Source: CAWDVB01 sp963824105 (GTDB taxonomy: Bacteria > Actinomycetota > Actinomycetes > Propionibacteriales > Nocardioidaceae). Taken from it: a DNA stretch of 64,000 nucleotides. The DNA lies in the NCBI GenBank assembly GCA_963824105.1, contig CAWGNN010000005.1, positions 1-64,000 on the forward strand, read 5' to 3'. Of this stretch, positions 16,738-26,763 are shown one piece after another. The notes beneath the pieces were generated by a model. The model ran no database searches. It saw nothing but the letters and a program-made list of their open reading frames with translations, and was not told the DNA's origin. Each line of letters opens with the position of its first letter. The first letter of the stretch is position 1. A program made the position numbers and the translations under genes.

Positions 16738-17668
16738 AGCGGATCTTCTCCAGGACGACGGCGAGATCGTCGGGGTACTCCGACTCGAACTCGACGTACT
16801 CCCCGGTCTCGGGATGCTCGAACCCGAGCCGCACCGCGTGCAGCCACTGTCGGGTGAGCCCCAGCCGCGCAGCCAGGGCCGGGTCTGCGCCGTAGAGCGG
16901 GTCCCCGACGCACGGGTGTTTCAAGGCGGCCATGTGCACGCGGATCTGATGGGTCCGGCCCGTCTCCAGACTGACTTCCAGCAGGCTCGCGAACCGGTGC
17001 GCCTCAAGGGTCTTGTAGTGGGTGACGCTGTGCTTGCCGTCCGCCATCACAGCGAACTTGTAGTCGTGCCTGGGGTGCCGACCGATGGGGGCGTCGATGG
17101 TGCCCTCGAGCGGGTCCGGGTGGCCCTGGACCAGGGCGTGGTAGGTCTTGTCGATCGCCCGGCGCCGGAAGGCGTTCTTGAGCCGTGAGTAGGCGTACTC
17201 ACTCTTCGCGATCACCATCACCCCGGACGTGCCCACGTCCAGTCGCTGCACGATCCCCTGACGCTCCGAGGCGCCCGAGGTCGCGATCCGGAAGCCTGCG
17301 GCCGCCAGGTGCCCGACCACCGTCGGGCCCTTCCAGCCCGGGCTGGGGTGGACCGCCACGCCGACCGGCTTGTCGATCACCACGAGCGCGTCGTCATCGT
17401 GGATGATCCTGATCCCCTCGACCAGCTGGGGGACGACGGTGGTCCCCGACTCAACCGACGGCATGTCCACCTCGACGCGAGCACCGGGGAACGCGCGATC
17501 GGACTTCGAGACCGTCGCCCCGTCCACGAGCACCGCTCCGGCTGCGATCAGTTCGACCGCCTTGGACCGAGAGATCCCGAACATCTGAGCCAGCGCCGCG
17601 TCGATCCGCTCACCGGCCACCGACTCCGGGATGCTCACCGAGCGGGGTCCGGCGAGCGCATCAGCCAC
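16727..17668 (-). CDS. RluA/RluD-family 23S rRNA pseudouridine synthase
   Basis: About 313 residues. An S4 RNA-binding domain (GERIDAALAQMFGISRSKAVELI) precedes the catalytic domain with the nucleophile Asp in the RLDVGTSGVMV motif and later GRTHQIRVHMA and HPCVGDPLYG. It should convert specific uridines in 23S rRNA to pseudouridine. The GTG at 17668 is chosen because it overlaps the lspA stop (8 bp) and starts just before the S4 domain; a frame open to 17707 exists. lspA followed by rluD is a common actinobacterial pair. Confidence 0.92.
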   Translation of the reverse strand: MADALAGPRSVSIPESVAGERIDAALAQMFGISRSKAVELIAAGAVLVDGATVSKSDRAFPGARVEVDMPSVESGTTVVPQLVEGIRIIHDDDALVVIDKPVGVAVHPSPGWKGPTVVGHLAAAGFRIATSGASERQGIVQRLDVGTSGVMVIAKSEYAYSRLKNAFRRRAIDKTYHALVQGHPDPLEGTIDAPIGRHPRHDYKFAVMADGKHSVTHYKTLEAHRFASLLEVSLETGRTHQIRVHMAALKHPCVGDPLYGADPALAARLGLTRQWLHAVRLGFEHPETGEYVEFESEYPDDLAVVLEKIRYAV

Positions 17669-18184
17669 CGTCGTCTCCCGAGCCCCTTCCGGACAGCGGG
17701 ATCCCACGGAACGCCTGAATGATGATCACAGCTGCGGCGATGTCGATGAACATGTCCGCGAAGTTGAATACCGGCCAGTGCGGCAGTGCGAGGAAGTCCA
17801 CGACGTGGCCCTGCATGAAGGCCGGTGGTCGGAGCAGCCGATCGGTGAGGTTGCCGAGGATCCCCCCGAGCAGGAACCCCAGGCCCACCGCCCAAAGCCC
17901 GGAGCCGAGTCGCCGGGAGAGGTAGACGACCACGATCGCGGCGATCACCGCGAGCGAGGAGAAGACGAAGGTGAAGCCGGTGCCGGTGCTGAACGCGGCG
18001 CCGGAGTTGCGGATCAGGTAGAGCTGCAGCAGGTTGCCGACGACAGAGACCGGTTGCTCAGGGTGCAGCAGGCGTACGGCGAGGTACTTGGCGCCTTGAT
18101 CCAGGATGAGCACCGCCGCAGCGGTCGCCGAGAACGCGAACAGATAACCGCGGTGGATCCGTCGTGTCCCGGGTGGCTGCTCGT

Positions 18185-19179
<995 letters not shown>

Positions 19180-19409
19180 AGGATCGCGCTCCTCGAGATG
19201 AACGACCCACCTGGGCTGGGCCACGTGCACCGGCGAGGATATGTCCCCCCGCCGGTCCAGACAACTCGCCTCGCCGCAGCGGACACCGGCGGATCCGAAC
19301 GGCCACCAAGCGCGCGGGTAAGTCATGCGCGAGATCTGCGCCGGTTCTGGCAGACTTGACCCGCTGCACAGCGTTGATGGGACGAGTAGGTCCGACCACG
19401 AGCGCGAGC

Positions 19410-19657
19410 GACCCGGGGACGGTGAGAGCCCGGGGCCACGTCCGGACCGAAGATCACCCCGGAGCAGCCGGAAGAGCCCGCGAGAGCGGGGGTAGAACCG
19501 GCAGCGGCAAGCACAAGGAGTGGGCGGCCCTCCGACCGGAGCGGTTCGCCAAGAAGGGTGGTACCGCGGGCCCGGCCCTCCCAAGGCCGGTACATCGTCC
19601 CTTCGGCCATGGGAAACGACCCCAGACTCCGCGGGGTCGCAGCCAGAAGGACCACCG
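19410..19657 (+). promoter_or_regulatory. T-box riboswitch of ileS (translational type)
   Basis: The T-box core AAGGGTGGTACCGCGGG is at 19554-19570; its bulge TGGT (19559-19562) pairs with ACCA of uncharged tRNA-Ile. A short Stem I is formed by GGTGA (19421-19425) and TCACC (19454-19458), with an ATC isoleucine specifier at 19453-19455. AAGGG (19554-19558) can pair with CCCTT (19599-19603) to form the antisequestrator. The alternative is CCTTC (19600-19604) pairing with GAAGG (19646-19650), which is the ileS Shine-Dalgarno sequence. These pairings exclude each other, so uncharged tRNA should free the ribosome site. No U-run terminator was seen. This matches the translational ileS T boxes known from actinobacteria. 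Confidence 0.9.
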
Positions 19658-22600
19658 GTGACCGAGTACTCCCCCGTCCCGCCCCAGGTCGACCTACCCG
19701 CCATGGAGCGCGACATCCTGAGCTTCTGGGACGAGCACGACACCTTCGCACGTTCCCTCGCCAGGAATGACCGTCCCGATGCACCCCGGTGGACCTTCTT
19801 CGAGGGACCGCCGACGGCCAACGGCATGCCCGGCACCCACCACGTCGAGGCCCGCGTCTTCAAGGACGTCTTCCCCCGATTCAAGACCATGCAGGGCTAC
19901 ATGGTCGAGCGGAAGGCCGGGTGGGACTGCCACGGCTTGCCGGTCGAACTGGCCGTGGAGAAGGAGCTGGGCTTCAGCGGCAAGGGCGACATCGAGGCCT
20001 ACGGGGTGGCCGAGTTCAACGCCAAGTGCCGCGAGTCGGTCCTCCGCAACGTCGATCGGTTCGCCGAGATGACCACCCGGATGGGCTACTGGGTCGACAT
20101 GGACCACCCGTACGAGACGATGAGCTCGTCGTACGTCGAGTCGGTGTGGTGGGCGCTGAAGCAGATCCACGGCAAGGGACTGCTCGTCGAGGACCACCGG
20201 GTCGCGCCGTACTGCCCGAGGTGCGGAACCGGGCTCTCCGACCACGAGCTCGCCCAGGGCTATGAGACGGTCACCGACCCGTCGGTCTATGTGCGCTTCC
20301 CGCTCACCTCGGGACCCTTGGCCGGGTCGGCCGCGCTGCTGGTCTGGACGACGACCCCGTGGACGCTGGTGTCCAACACCGCGGTCGCCGTCCACCCCGA
20401 CGTCGACTACGTCGTGGCCACCGACGGCACGGAGAAGCTGGTCGTGGCCTCACCACTGCTCGAGGTCGCACTCGGTGACGGCTGGGAGATCGTCGACCGC
20501 ATGACCGGCTCGGAGATGGAGGGCTGGCGCTACCAGCGCCCCTTCGACCTGGTGGAGCTCCCCGACGATGCGCGCGGCGAGCGGCCGAACTACGTCGTCC
20601 TCGCCGACTACGTCACGGTGGAGGACGGCTCCGGCCTGGTGCACCAGTCCCCGGCATTCGGTGCCGACGACATGGCGGTGGCCCGCCGCTACGGCCTCCC
20701 CGTGGTCAACCCGGTGGGACCCGACGGCCACTTCAATCCCGACATCCCCTTGGTCGGCGGGCAGTTCTTCAAGCATGCCGACACCGACCTGGTGCGCGAC
20801 CTCGACGAGCGAGGGCTGCTCCAGCGCCACCTCGCCTACGAGCACTCCTATCCACACTGCTGGCGGTGCCACACGGCGTTGCTCTACTACGCCCAGCCGT
20901 CGTGGTACATCCGCACCACCGCGGTCAAGGACGCCCTGCTGCGAGAGAACGAGCGCACCAACTGGTTCCCCGAGACGATCAAGTGGGGCCGCTACGGCGA
21001 CTGGCTCAACAACAACATCGACTGGGCGCTGTCGAGACGCCGGTACTGGGGCACCCCACTCCCGATCTGGCGTTGCTACGAGGGGCACGAGATCTGTGTC
21101 GGCTCCCTGGCCGAGCTCTCTGACCTGACCGGAGCGGACCAATCCGGGCTCGACCCGCACCGGCCCTACGTCGACGACGTGCAGTTCGCCTGTCCGGAAT
21201 GCGGCGGCGCCGCGGTCCGGGTGCCCGACGTGATCGACGCCTGGTTCGACAGCGGAGCAATGCCGTTCGCCCAATGGGGCTACCCCTATGTGGAGGGCTC
21301 CGTGGAGCGCTTCGAGCGGGCCTACCCCGCCGACTTCATCTGCGAGGCCATCGACCAGACCCGTGGCTGGTTCTACACCCTGATGGCCGTGGGCACGACG
21401 GTGTTCGACCGCTCGTCCTACCAGAACGTGCTCTGCCTGGGTCACATCCTCGCCGAGGACGGCCGCAAGATGTCCAAGCACCTGGGCAACATCCTCGAGC
21501 CGATCCCGCTGATGGAGGAGCACGGGGCCGATGCGGTCCGTTGGTTCATGGCCGCGTCCGGGTCACCGTGGATGGCTCGCCGGGTGGGGCACGCCACCAT
21601 CCAGGAGACCGTCCGCAAGGTGCTGCTGACCTACTGGAACTCGGTCGCCTTCCTCGCCCTCTACGGGCGCGCAGCCGGCTGGACCCCGGAAACCACACCG
21701 GAAACCACACCGGAAACCACACCGGGCACCGGCCACGCGCTTCCGCTCGCCGAGCGGCCGCTGCTGGACCGGTGGCTGGCCTCGGAGACCGCCCAGCTGA
21801 CCACGGCGATCACCGAGGCGCTGGAGCGCTTCGACACCCAACGGGTCGGCACCCTCATCTCCGCGTTCGTCGACGACCTGTCCAACTGGTACGTGCGCCG
21901 CTCGAGGCGGCGCTTCTGGAGCGGCGACCCGTCTGCGCTGCAGACGCTGCACGACACCCTGGAGACGGTGACACGGCTGATGGCTCCGATCACGCCGTTC
22001 GTCACCGAGCGGGTCTGGCAGGACGTCATCCGGCCAACCGACGCGTCGGCGCCGGAGTCGGTGCACCTGGCCGAGTGGCCGGTCGCCGCGGATTCGGCGA
22101 GGGACGACGAGCTCAGCGAAGCCATGGCGCTGGCCAGGCGGATCGTCGAGCTGGGCCGGGCAGCTCGCGCCGAAGCGAAGATGCGCACCCGTCAACCGCT
22201 GCGACGTGCCCTGGTGCCGAACGCGGCATGGGAACGCCTCGGGGAGGAGCTGCGGCGGGACGTGGCGGAGGAGCTCAACGTCGAGGCACTGGAGTCGCTC
22301 TCCTCCGCCGTCGACCTGGTCGACCACTCCGCCAAGGGGAACTTCCGGGCGCTCGGCAAACGGTTCGCGCAGCAGACGCCGGCGGTTGCCGCGGCGATCG
22401 CCGCGGCCGACGCCCTGGAGCTCGCCCGCTCGCTGCAGGAGAAGGGCAGCGCGACCGTGGTGGTCGACAGCGCCGAGGTCGAGGTGCTTCCCGACGAGGT
22501 GATCGTCACCGAGCGGCCCCGCGAAGGCTGGTCGGTGGTCAACGAGCAGGGTGAGACGGTCGCCCTGGACCTCGAGCTCACTCCGGAGCTGATCCGAGCC

Positions 22601-22849
22601 GGGCTGGTCCGCGAGGTGGTCCGGCTGGTGCAGGAGGCGCGGAAGTCAAGCGGCTTCGAGGTATCGGACCGGATCTCCCTCGCCTGGCAGGCAGACGGCG
22701 AGCTCGCCGATGCGATCCGCGAACACCAGGAGTCCCTGGCCGGCGAGGTGCTCGCGACGGTCGTCGGAGAGGCGGACTTCTCCGACGAGGAGGGCACCTT
22801 CACCGAGGAGGATCTGGGTCTGCGCTTCCGGGTCACCAAGTACGTCTGA
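19658..22849 (+). CDS. ileS: Isoleucyl-tRNA synthetase
   Basis: A 1063-residue class I synthetase that charges tRNA-Ile and edits valine. The HIGH-type motif is GMPGTHH near residue 56, the KMSKS motif reads GRKMSKHLGN, and the editing domain lies between (LLVWTTTPWTLVSNTAVAVHP). Length and motif style fit the eukaryote-like (type 2) IleRS. The GTG start has GAAGGA at 7-12 bases upstream, the site controlled by the T box. A TPETTPETTPET linker, coded by a 12-bp tandem repeat (21686-21721), joins the catalytic core to the anticodon-binding domain. Confidence 0.97.
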   Translation: MTEYSPVPPQVDLPAMERDILSFWDEHDTFARSLARNDRPDAPRWTFFEGPPTANGMPGTHHVEARVFKDVFPRFKTMQGYMVERKAGWDCHGLPVELAVEKELGFSGKGDIEAYGVAEFNAKCRESVLRNVDRFAEMTTRMGYWVDMDHPYETMSSSYVESVWWALKQIHGKGLLVEDHRVAPYCPRCGTGLSDHELAQGYETVTDPSVYVRFPLTSGPLAGSAALLVWTTTPWTLVSNTAVAVHPDVDYVVATDGTEKLVVASPLLEVALGDGWEIVDRMTGSEMEGWRYQRPFDLVELPDDARGERPNYVVLADYVTVEDGSGLVHQSPAFGADDMAVARRYGLPVVNPVGPDGHFNPDIPLVGGQFFKHADTDLVRDLDERGLLQRHLAYEHSYPHCWRCHTALLYYAQPSWYIRTTAVKDALLRENERTNWFPETIKWGRYGDWLNNNIDWALSRRRYWGTPLPIWRCYEGHEICVGSLAELSDLTGADQSGLDPHRPYVDDVQFACPECGGAAVRVPDVIDAWFDSGAMPFAQWGYPYVEGSVERFERAYPADFICEAIDQTRGWFYTLMAVGTTVFDRSSYQNVLCLGHILAEDGRKMSKHLGNILEPIPLMEEHGADAVRWFMAASGSPWMARRVGHATIQETVRKVLLTYWNSVAFLALYGRAAGWTPETTPETTPETTPGTGHALPLAERPLLDRWLASETAQLTTAITEALERFDTQRVGTLISAFVDDLSNWYVRRSRRRFWSGDPSALQTLHDTLETVTRLMAPITPFVTERVWQDVIRPTDASAPESVHLAEWPVAADSARDDELSEAMALARRIVELGRAARAEAKMRTRQPLRRALVPNAAWERLGEELRRDVAEELNVEALESLSSAVDLVDHSAKGNFRALGKRFAQQTPAVAAAIAAADALELARSLQEKGSATVVVDSAEVEVLPDEVIVTERPREGWSVVNEQGETVALDLELTPELIRAGLVREVVRLVQEARKSSGFEVSDRISLAWQADGELADAIREHQESLAGEVLATVVGEADFSDEEGTFTEEDLGLRFRVTKYV
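21686..21721 (+). repeat. Three tandem 12-bp units inside ileS
   Basis: CCGGAAACCACA is repeated three times in frame, coding repeats of Pro-Glu-Thr-Thr in the linker between the catalytic and anticodon-binding parts of IleRS. It is a likely strain-variable tract. Confidence 0.85.
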
Positions 22850-22880
22850 GCCTCGAGGGGATCATCCCCGGTGGAAATGC

Positions 22881-22912
22881 TTGAGGGGCCGCCGTCACCG
22901 GCGGCCCCTCAA
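22881..22912. terminator. Strong hairpin between ileS and wag31
   Basis: A perfect 14-bp stem (TTGAGGGGCCGCCG at 22881-22894 pairing with 22899-22912) with a 4-base loop lies between two convergent genes, 31 bp after the ileS stop and 31 bp before the wag31 stop. There is no long U-run on either side, as is usual in high-GC actinobacteria. It probably ends both transcripts. Confidence 0.85.
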
Positions 22913-22943
22913 GAGCTGGCTGTGATCCCCGTGATCCTCAGCG

Positions 22944-23702
22944 CTACTCGTCCTCGGCGAGCAGCGTCCTCATCCGCTTCGGCTCGGGGTCTCCGGCCGC
23001 CTCGGCCTCGGTGCCGCCCTCCAAAGAGGCGAGCTGCTGGCGGAAGTAGCTCTTCAGACGGCTGCGGTACTCCCGCTCGAAGGTGCGCAGGTTCTCGACC
23101 TCGGCGCTCAGCTTGTCCCGCTCCCGGTCCAGCTGGCCGAAGAGCTCCTCGCGGCGCTCGGCCGTCTCCGAATCCAGCATGGCCGCTCGCGCCCGAGCAT
23201 CGGACTCGACCCGCTCGACGTTCTCCTTGGCCTCCATGGTCATCCGGTCGGCGGACGCCTTCGCGGCGCCGATGATCTGCTCGGCCTCGACCTTTGCCAT
23301 GGTCTCGACCTCGTCGGCGTTGCGCGTGGCAATCTCGAGGAGGCGGGCCGCGGCGTTGGACGCATCCGCGACGGTGGTGACGCGGATCGTCTCGGGCGGG
23401 GCCACCACGGGCTCCGGCTCGACGACTGGTTCCGGCTCGACGACTGGCTCGGGCTCGACGACTGGCTCGGGCTCGACGACTGGTTCGGGCTCGGCAGCCA
23501 CGACCGGCTCGGGAGCCGGGACAGGCATGCCCTGCTGCGCGGCCTCGAGTCTGCTGCGCAGGTCGTCGTTCTCGCGGTACAGCCGCACGAGCTCGGCCTC
23601 GACCTCGTCGAGGAACATGTCGACCTCGCCCATGTCGTAGCCCTCGCGCAAGCGCACCGGAGTGAAGCGCTTCTGGCTCACGTCCTCTGGCGTCAGCGGC
23701 AT
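22944..23702 (-). CDS. wag31: DivIVA-domain polar growth protein (Wag31-like)
   Basis: A 252-residue coiled-coil protein. The N-terminal DivIVA domain (TPEDVSQKRFTPVRLREGYDMGEVDMFLDEVEAEL) recognises curved membrane; the rest is coiled coil (about 110-235). It marks cell poles and directs wall growth in actinobacteria. Between the two lies a P/E/V linker (about 60-98) with repeats of EPEPVV from an 18-bp tandem repeat (about 23411-23497). It is the distal gene of the dcw cluster, followed by the terminator hairpin. Confidence 0.92.
   Translation of the reverse strand: MPLTPEDVSQKRFTPVRLREGYDMGEVDMFLDEVEAELVRLYRENDDLRSRLEAAQQGMPVPAPEPVVAAEPEPVVEPEPVVEPEPVVEPEPVVEPEPVVAPPETIRVTTVADASNAAARLLEIATRNADEVETMAKVEAEQIIGAAKASADRMTMEAKENVERVESDARARAAMLDSETAERREELFGQLDRERDKLSAEVENLRTFEREYRSRLKSYFRQQLASLEGGTEAEAAGDPEPKRMRTLLAEDE
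23411..23497 (-). repeat. 18-bp tandem repeat coding EPEPVV in Wag31
   Basis: About five near-identical 18-bp units (plus strand GCTCsGGCTCGACGACTG) code the Glu-Pro-Glu-Pro-Val-Val linker of the DivIVA protein. The copies differ by only a few bases, which points to recent slippage. Confidence 0.88.
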
Positions 23703-23812
23703 GGTGTCACCCTTGCTTCCCGTTGTTGCTGTGCATCCTGGCGGCCGTCACGATCGTACGTCGTGTCCGACACGTCCATGACCGTCTGAACAATACCGCC
23801 CTGTCACATGCG

Positions 23813-24103
23813 TCACAGCAGAATCGACCGAACCAGATACATCAGGATGTAGCAGGCCACAAACACGATGAGAAAACTCGTATCCAGCGCCAGCCCGCCG
23901 AGCCGAAGGGGAGGCACGAAGCGGCGCACGAAGAGGATGGGTGGGTCGGTGATCGAGTAGACGACCTCGAGCACGATCAGAACGACACCGCGCGGATGCC
24001 AGTCCCGGGCGAAGACCTGCACCCAGTCCACGACGAGACGCACGAAGAGCAGGCTGATGAAGGACAGCAGCAGCAGGTAGAGAACCTGTCCGAGGACATA
24101 CAT
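23813..24103 (-). CDS. YggT family membrane protein
   Basis: A 96-residue protein with two strongly hydrophobic segments (about 2-24 and 74-95), and between them the family pattern DWVQVFARDWHPRG, YSITDPPILFVRRFVPPLRLGGLALD. YggT proteins sit between sepF and divIVA in many Gram-positive dcw clusters and are thought to help cell-shape or osmotic homeostasis; the mechanism is not known. It lies 21 bp after sepF. Confidence 0.93.
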   Translation of the reverse strand: MYVLGQVLYLLLLSFISLLFVRLVVDWVQVFARDWHPRGVVLIVLEVVYSITDPPILFVRRFVPPLRLGGLALDTSFLIVFVACYILMYLVRSILL

Positions 24104-24124
24104 GGGTCGCGGGAGTGGGGGTGA

Positions 24125-24574
24125 TCAGGACTGGTTGAAGAACCCCGAGTCGACGATCCGCTGCTTGTCCTCAGCGGTGACCGACACGTTGGGTGGCGAG
24201 AGCAGGAAGACCTTCGCGGTCACCCGCTCGATGGTGCCGCTGACCGCGAAGACCAGACCGGCTGCGAAGTCGACCAGGCGCTTGGCGTCGGAGTCGTCCA
24301 TCTCGGAGAGATTCATGATCACAGGGATGCCGTCGCGGAAGTTCTCCCCCACCGTGCGCGCGTCGTTGTAGTTGCGCGGGTGCAGGGTGGTGATCCGAGA
24401 CAGCTCGGCGACTCTCATCGCAGGCTGCGTCCTGCGGTGGTCGTCGAGGTGTGCGACCGGGGCAGGAACGGCTGCCGGGACCTCGTTGTACCCGTTCTCA
24501 TCCTCGAAGTCGTCGTAGCGCTCGGCGTCCTCGAGGAGTCCGAGGTAGACACCCATCTTGCGCATCGCGCCCAT
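24125..24574 (-). CDS. sepF: Cell division protein SepF
   Basis: A 149-residue protein that tethers FtsZ to the membrane. The N-terminal MGAMRKMGVYLGLLEDAERY is the amphipathic membrane-binding helix region, followed by an acidic linker and the SepF core (TLHPRNYNDARTVGENFRDGIPVIMNL and RLVDFAAGLVFAVSGTIERV, seen as two blocks). The ATG at 24574 is chosen because it exposes the membrane-binding helix; the longer open frame to 24649 does not fit the family. FtsA is absent from actinobacteria, so SepF is the likely FtsZ anchor. Confidence 0.94.
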   Translation of the reverse strand: MGAMRKMGVYLGLLEDAERYDDFEDENGYNEVPAAVPAPVAHLDDHRRTQPAMRVAELSRITTLHPRNYNDARTVGENFRDGIPVIMNLSEMDDSDAKRLVDFAAGLVFAVSGTIERVTAKVFLLSPPNVSVTAEDKQRIVDSGFFNQS

Positions 24575-24661
24575 CTGTCGCCTCTCTCTGTCGACTCGCT
24601 TTGGTGGCTCTGGGATCCGCGAGGAGATCCCGGGATGCCGCGCGTCCAACTGTGGTTGACC

Positions 24662-25396
24662 CTACCCGAGCGGTGGCCTCGAACCGAGGATCGCGGAGCC
24701 GACGCGCACGTGTGTCGCGCCGGCGCTGATCGCCTGCTCCAGGTCGCCGCTCATGCCCGCCGACACCCAGGACGCGGTGGGGTGTTCGGCTCGTACCCGC
24801 GCCGACACCTCGGCCAGCGCGGCGAAGGCCGCCGAAGAGTCGGCCTCCAACGGGGCAACCGCCATGACTCCCCGCAGCCGAAGCGCCGGGGCCGCCTCGA
24901 TCGCCGCACAGATCGCGGGCACCTCGTCGGGCCGGGCACCGCCACGACCCGGTGGCGCCGAGGGATCGAGACCCACCTGGACCAGGCAGTCGAGCACGCG
25001 ATCGTGGGCCACTGCGCCCCGCGACAGCGCTTCGGCCAGCCGTACGGAGTCCACCGACTCCACCACGTCGGCGTAGCCGGCCACGGCGTGCGCCTTGTTG
25101 CGCTGCAGCTGGCCGATGAAGTGCCAGCGGAGTGCCAGCTCATGGTCCAGTTCCTGGCCCACCTGTTGGCCCAGCTCTTGCCACTGGGCGTGCTTCTCGA
25201 CCGCCTCCTGGTGGCGATTCTCCCCGACGTCGGTCACCCCGAGTCGGGCCAACAGCCCGATGTCCGACACCGGGAAGTACTTGGTGACCACCGTCAGCGT
25301 CACCGAGTCCGCGGGGCGATTCGCATCCGAGCACGCATCGGCTATCCGAGCGCGCGTCTGCTCCAGCCCGTGCGAGATCTCCTCGAGTCTGGTCAC
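24662..25396 (-). CDS. YggS-type PLP homeostasis protein
   Basis: A 244-residue single-domain alanine-racemase-like barrel that binds pyridoxal phosphate without known enzymatic turnover. The PLP lysine is in VVTKYFPVSDI; GENRHQEAVEKH, WHFIGQLQRNKA and SAGMSGDLEQAISAGATHVRVG are family marks. It starts at GTG only 5 bp after the ftsZ stop, preceded by GAGGG. In many actinobacteria a pgeF gene lies between ftsZ and yggS; here it is missing. Confidence 0.94.
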   Translation of the reverse strand: MTRLEEISHGLEQTRARIADACSDANRPADSVTLTVVTKYFPVSDIGLLARLGVTDVGENRHQEAVEKHAQWQELGQQVGQELDHELALRWHFIGQLQRNKAHAVAGYADVVESVDSVRLAEALSRGAVAHDRVLDCLVQVGLDPSAPPGRGGARPDEVPAICAAIEAAPALRLRGVMAVAPLEADSSAAFAALAEVSARVRAEHPTASWVSAGMSGDLEQAISAGATHVRVGSAILGSRPPLG

Positions 25397-25401
25397 AGCC
25401 C

Positions 25402-26529
25402 TCAGCGGAGGAACTCGGGGACGTTCAGCTCGTCGTCCTCGTCGACGACGGCGGAGACCGACACCCCGATCAGCTCGTCGGGCTCCCGCTGACCGGTGAT
25501 CGTCGTCGCCGCGGCTCGGGTCTCGGTCTGCGTCTGCGCCGGCTTGGACTCCCGACGAGCCTGGACCTCCCGCCGCTTGGGCAGCCCGCCGTCGAAGCCG
25601 GCGGCGATCACGGTGACTCGGACCTCGTCGCCCAGTGCGTCGTCGATGACCGCGCCGAAGATGATGTTCGCGTCCGGGTGCGCTGCGGAGGAGACCTGCG
25701 CAGCGGCCTCGTTGATCTCGAAGAGACCCAGGTCGGAGCCGCCGGCGATGGACAGCAGCACGCCGTGGGCACCGTCGATGGACGCCTCGAGCAACGGGCT
25801 GGAGATGGCCATCTCCGCCGCAGCGATGGCGCGATCCTCGCCACGCGCGGAGCCGATCCCCATCAAGGCCGAGCCGGCGTTGGACATGACCGACTTGACG
25901 TCGGCGAAGTCGAGGTTGATCAAGCCCGGCGTGGTGATCAGGTCGGTGATGCCCGAGACGCCTTGGAGGAGGACCTGGTCGGCCTGGCGGAATGCATCGA
26001 GCACCGAGACGCTGCGGTCGCTGATCGACAGCAGCCGGTCGTTGGGGATGACGATGAGGGTGTCGACCTCGTCACGCAGCGATTCGATACCGGTGTCGGC
26101 CTGCCCGGCACGCCGGCGTCCCTCGAAGGCGAACGGGCGGGTGACCACACCGATGGTCAGTGCTCCGAGCGACCGAGCGATTCGCGCCACCACCGGGGCG
26201 CCCCCGGTGCCGGTGCCACCGCCCTCGCCCGCGGTCACGAAGACCATGTCGGCCCCCTTGAGGACCTCCTCGATCTCCTCGGCGTGGTCCTCGGCCGCCC
26301 TGGCCCCGACATCGGGGTTGGCTCCCGCACCGAGGCCTCGGGTCAGTTCGCGACCGATATCGAGCTTGACGTCGGCATCGCTCATCAGCAGCGCCTGCGC
26401 GTCGGTGTTGATCGCGATGAACTCCACACCGCGCAACCCGACCTCGATCATCCGGTTGACCGCGTTGACACCGCCGCCGCCGATCCCGACGACCTTGATC
26501 ACTGCCAGGTAGTTCTGGGGTGCTGCCAC
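25402..26529 (-). CDS. ftsZ: Cell division GTPase FtsZ
   Basis: A 375-residue tubulin homologue that forms the septal ring. GIGGGGVNAVNRMI (15-28) and the tubulin signature GEGGGTGTGGAP (101-112) bind GTP. A variable linker leads to the C-terminal peptide DDELNVPEFLR, the docking site for SepF and FtsW. The start is GTG. An AT-rich 5' region of 234 bp separates it from ftsQ and could hold its own promoter. Confidence 0.97.
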   Translation of the reverse strand: MAAPQNYLAVIKVVGIGGGGVNAVNRMIEVGLRGVEFIAINTDAQALLMSDADVKLDIGRELTRGLGAGANPDVGARAAEDHAEEIEEVLKGADMVFVTAGEGGGTGTGGAPVVARIARSLGALTIGVVTRPFAFEGRRRAGQADTGIESLRDEVDTLIVIPNDRLLSISDRSVSVLDAFRQADQVLLQGVSGITDLITTPGLINLDFADVKSVMSNAGSALMGIGSARGEDRAIAAAEMAISSPLLEASIDGAHGVLLSIAGGSDLGLFEINEAAAQVSSAAHPDANIIFGAVIDDALGDEVRVTVIAAGFDGGLPKRREVQARRESKPAQTQTETRAAATTITGQREPDELIGVSVSAVVDEDDELNVPEFLR

Positions 26530-26763
26530 GACAGGGCCCTTTCGCTGAGTCGCCGTCGGAACGGCTCGCGGTGGCCGACAACTTTAACCTTCAGGTAGAG
26601 GGTTATAGTTATGTCAACCTCTTGCATGTCCAGACGTTAGGTCAGCGACGCCCCGGACCGGCGCAGACACGCGGAGCGCGTTCGAAATGAGTGCCTCGAT
26701 CTGGGTTTCCGCCCAGGCATCTACCTGGGTGCCGACAAGCGGAGCCCGGTCCGTCACTGTCGG

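Noticed and set aside
22881..22912. A small RNA or attachment site
   Set aside because: A simple 14-bp hairpin between two convergent stops is better explained as a shared terminator.
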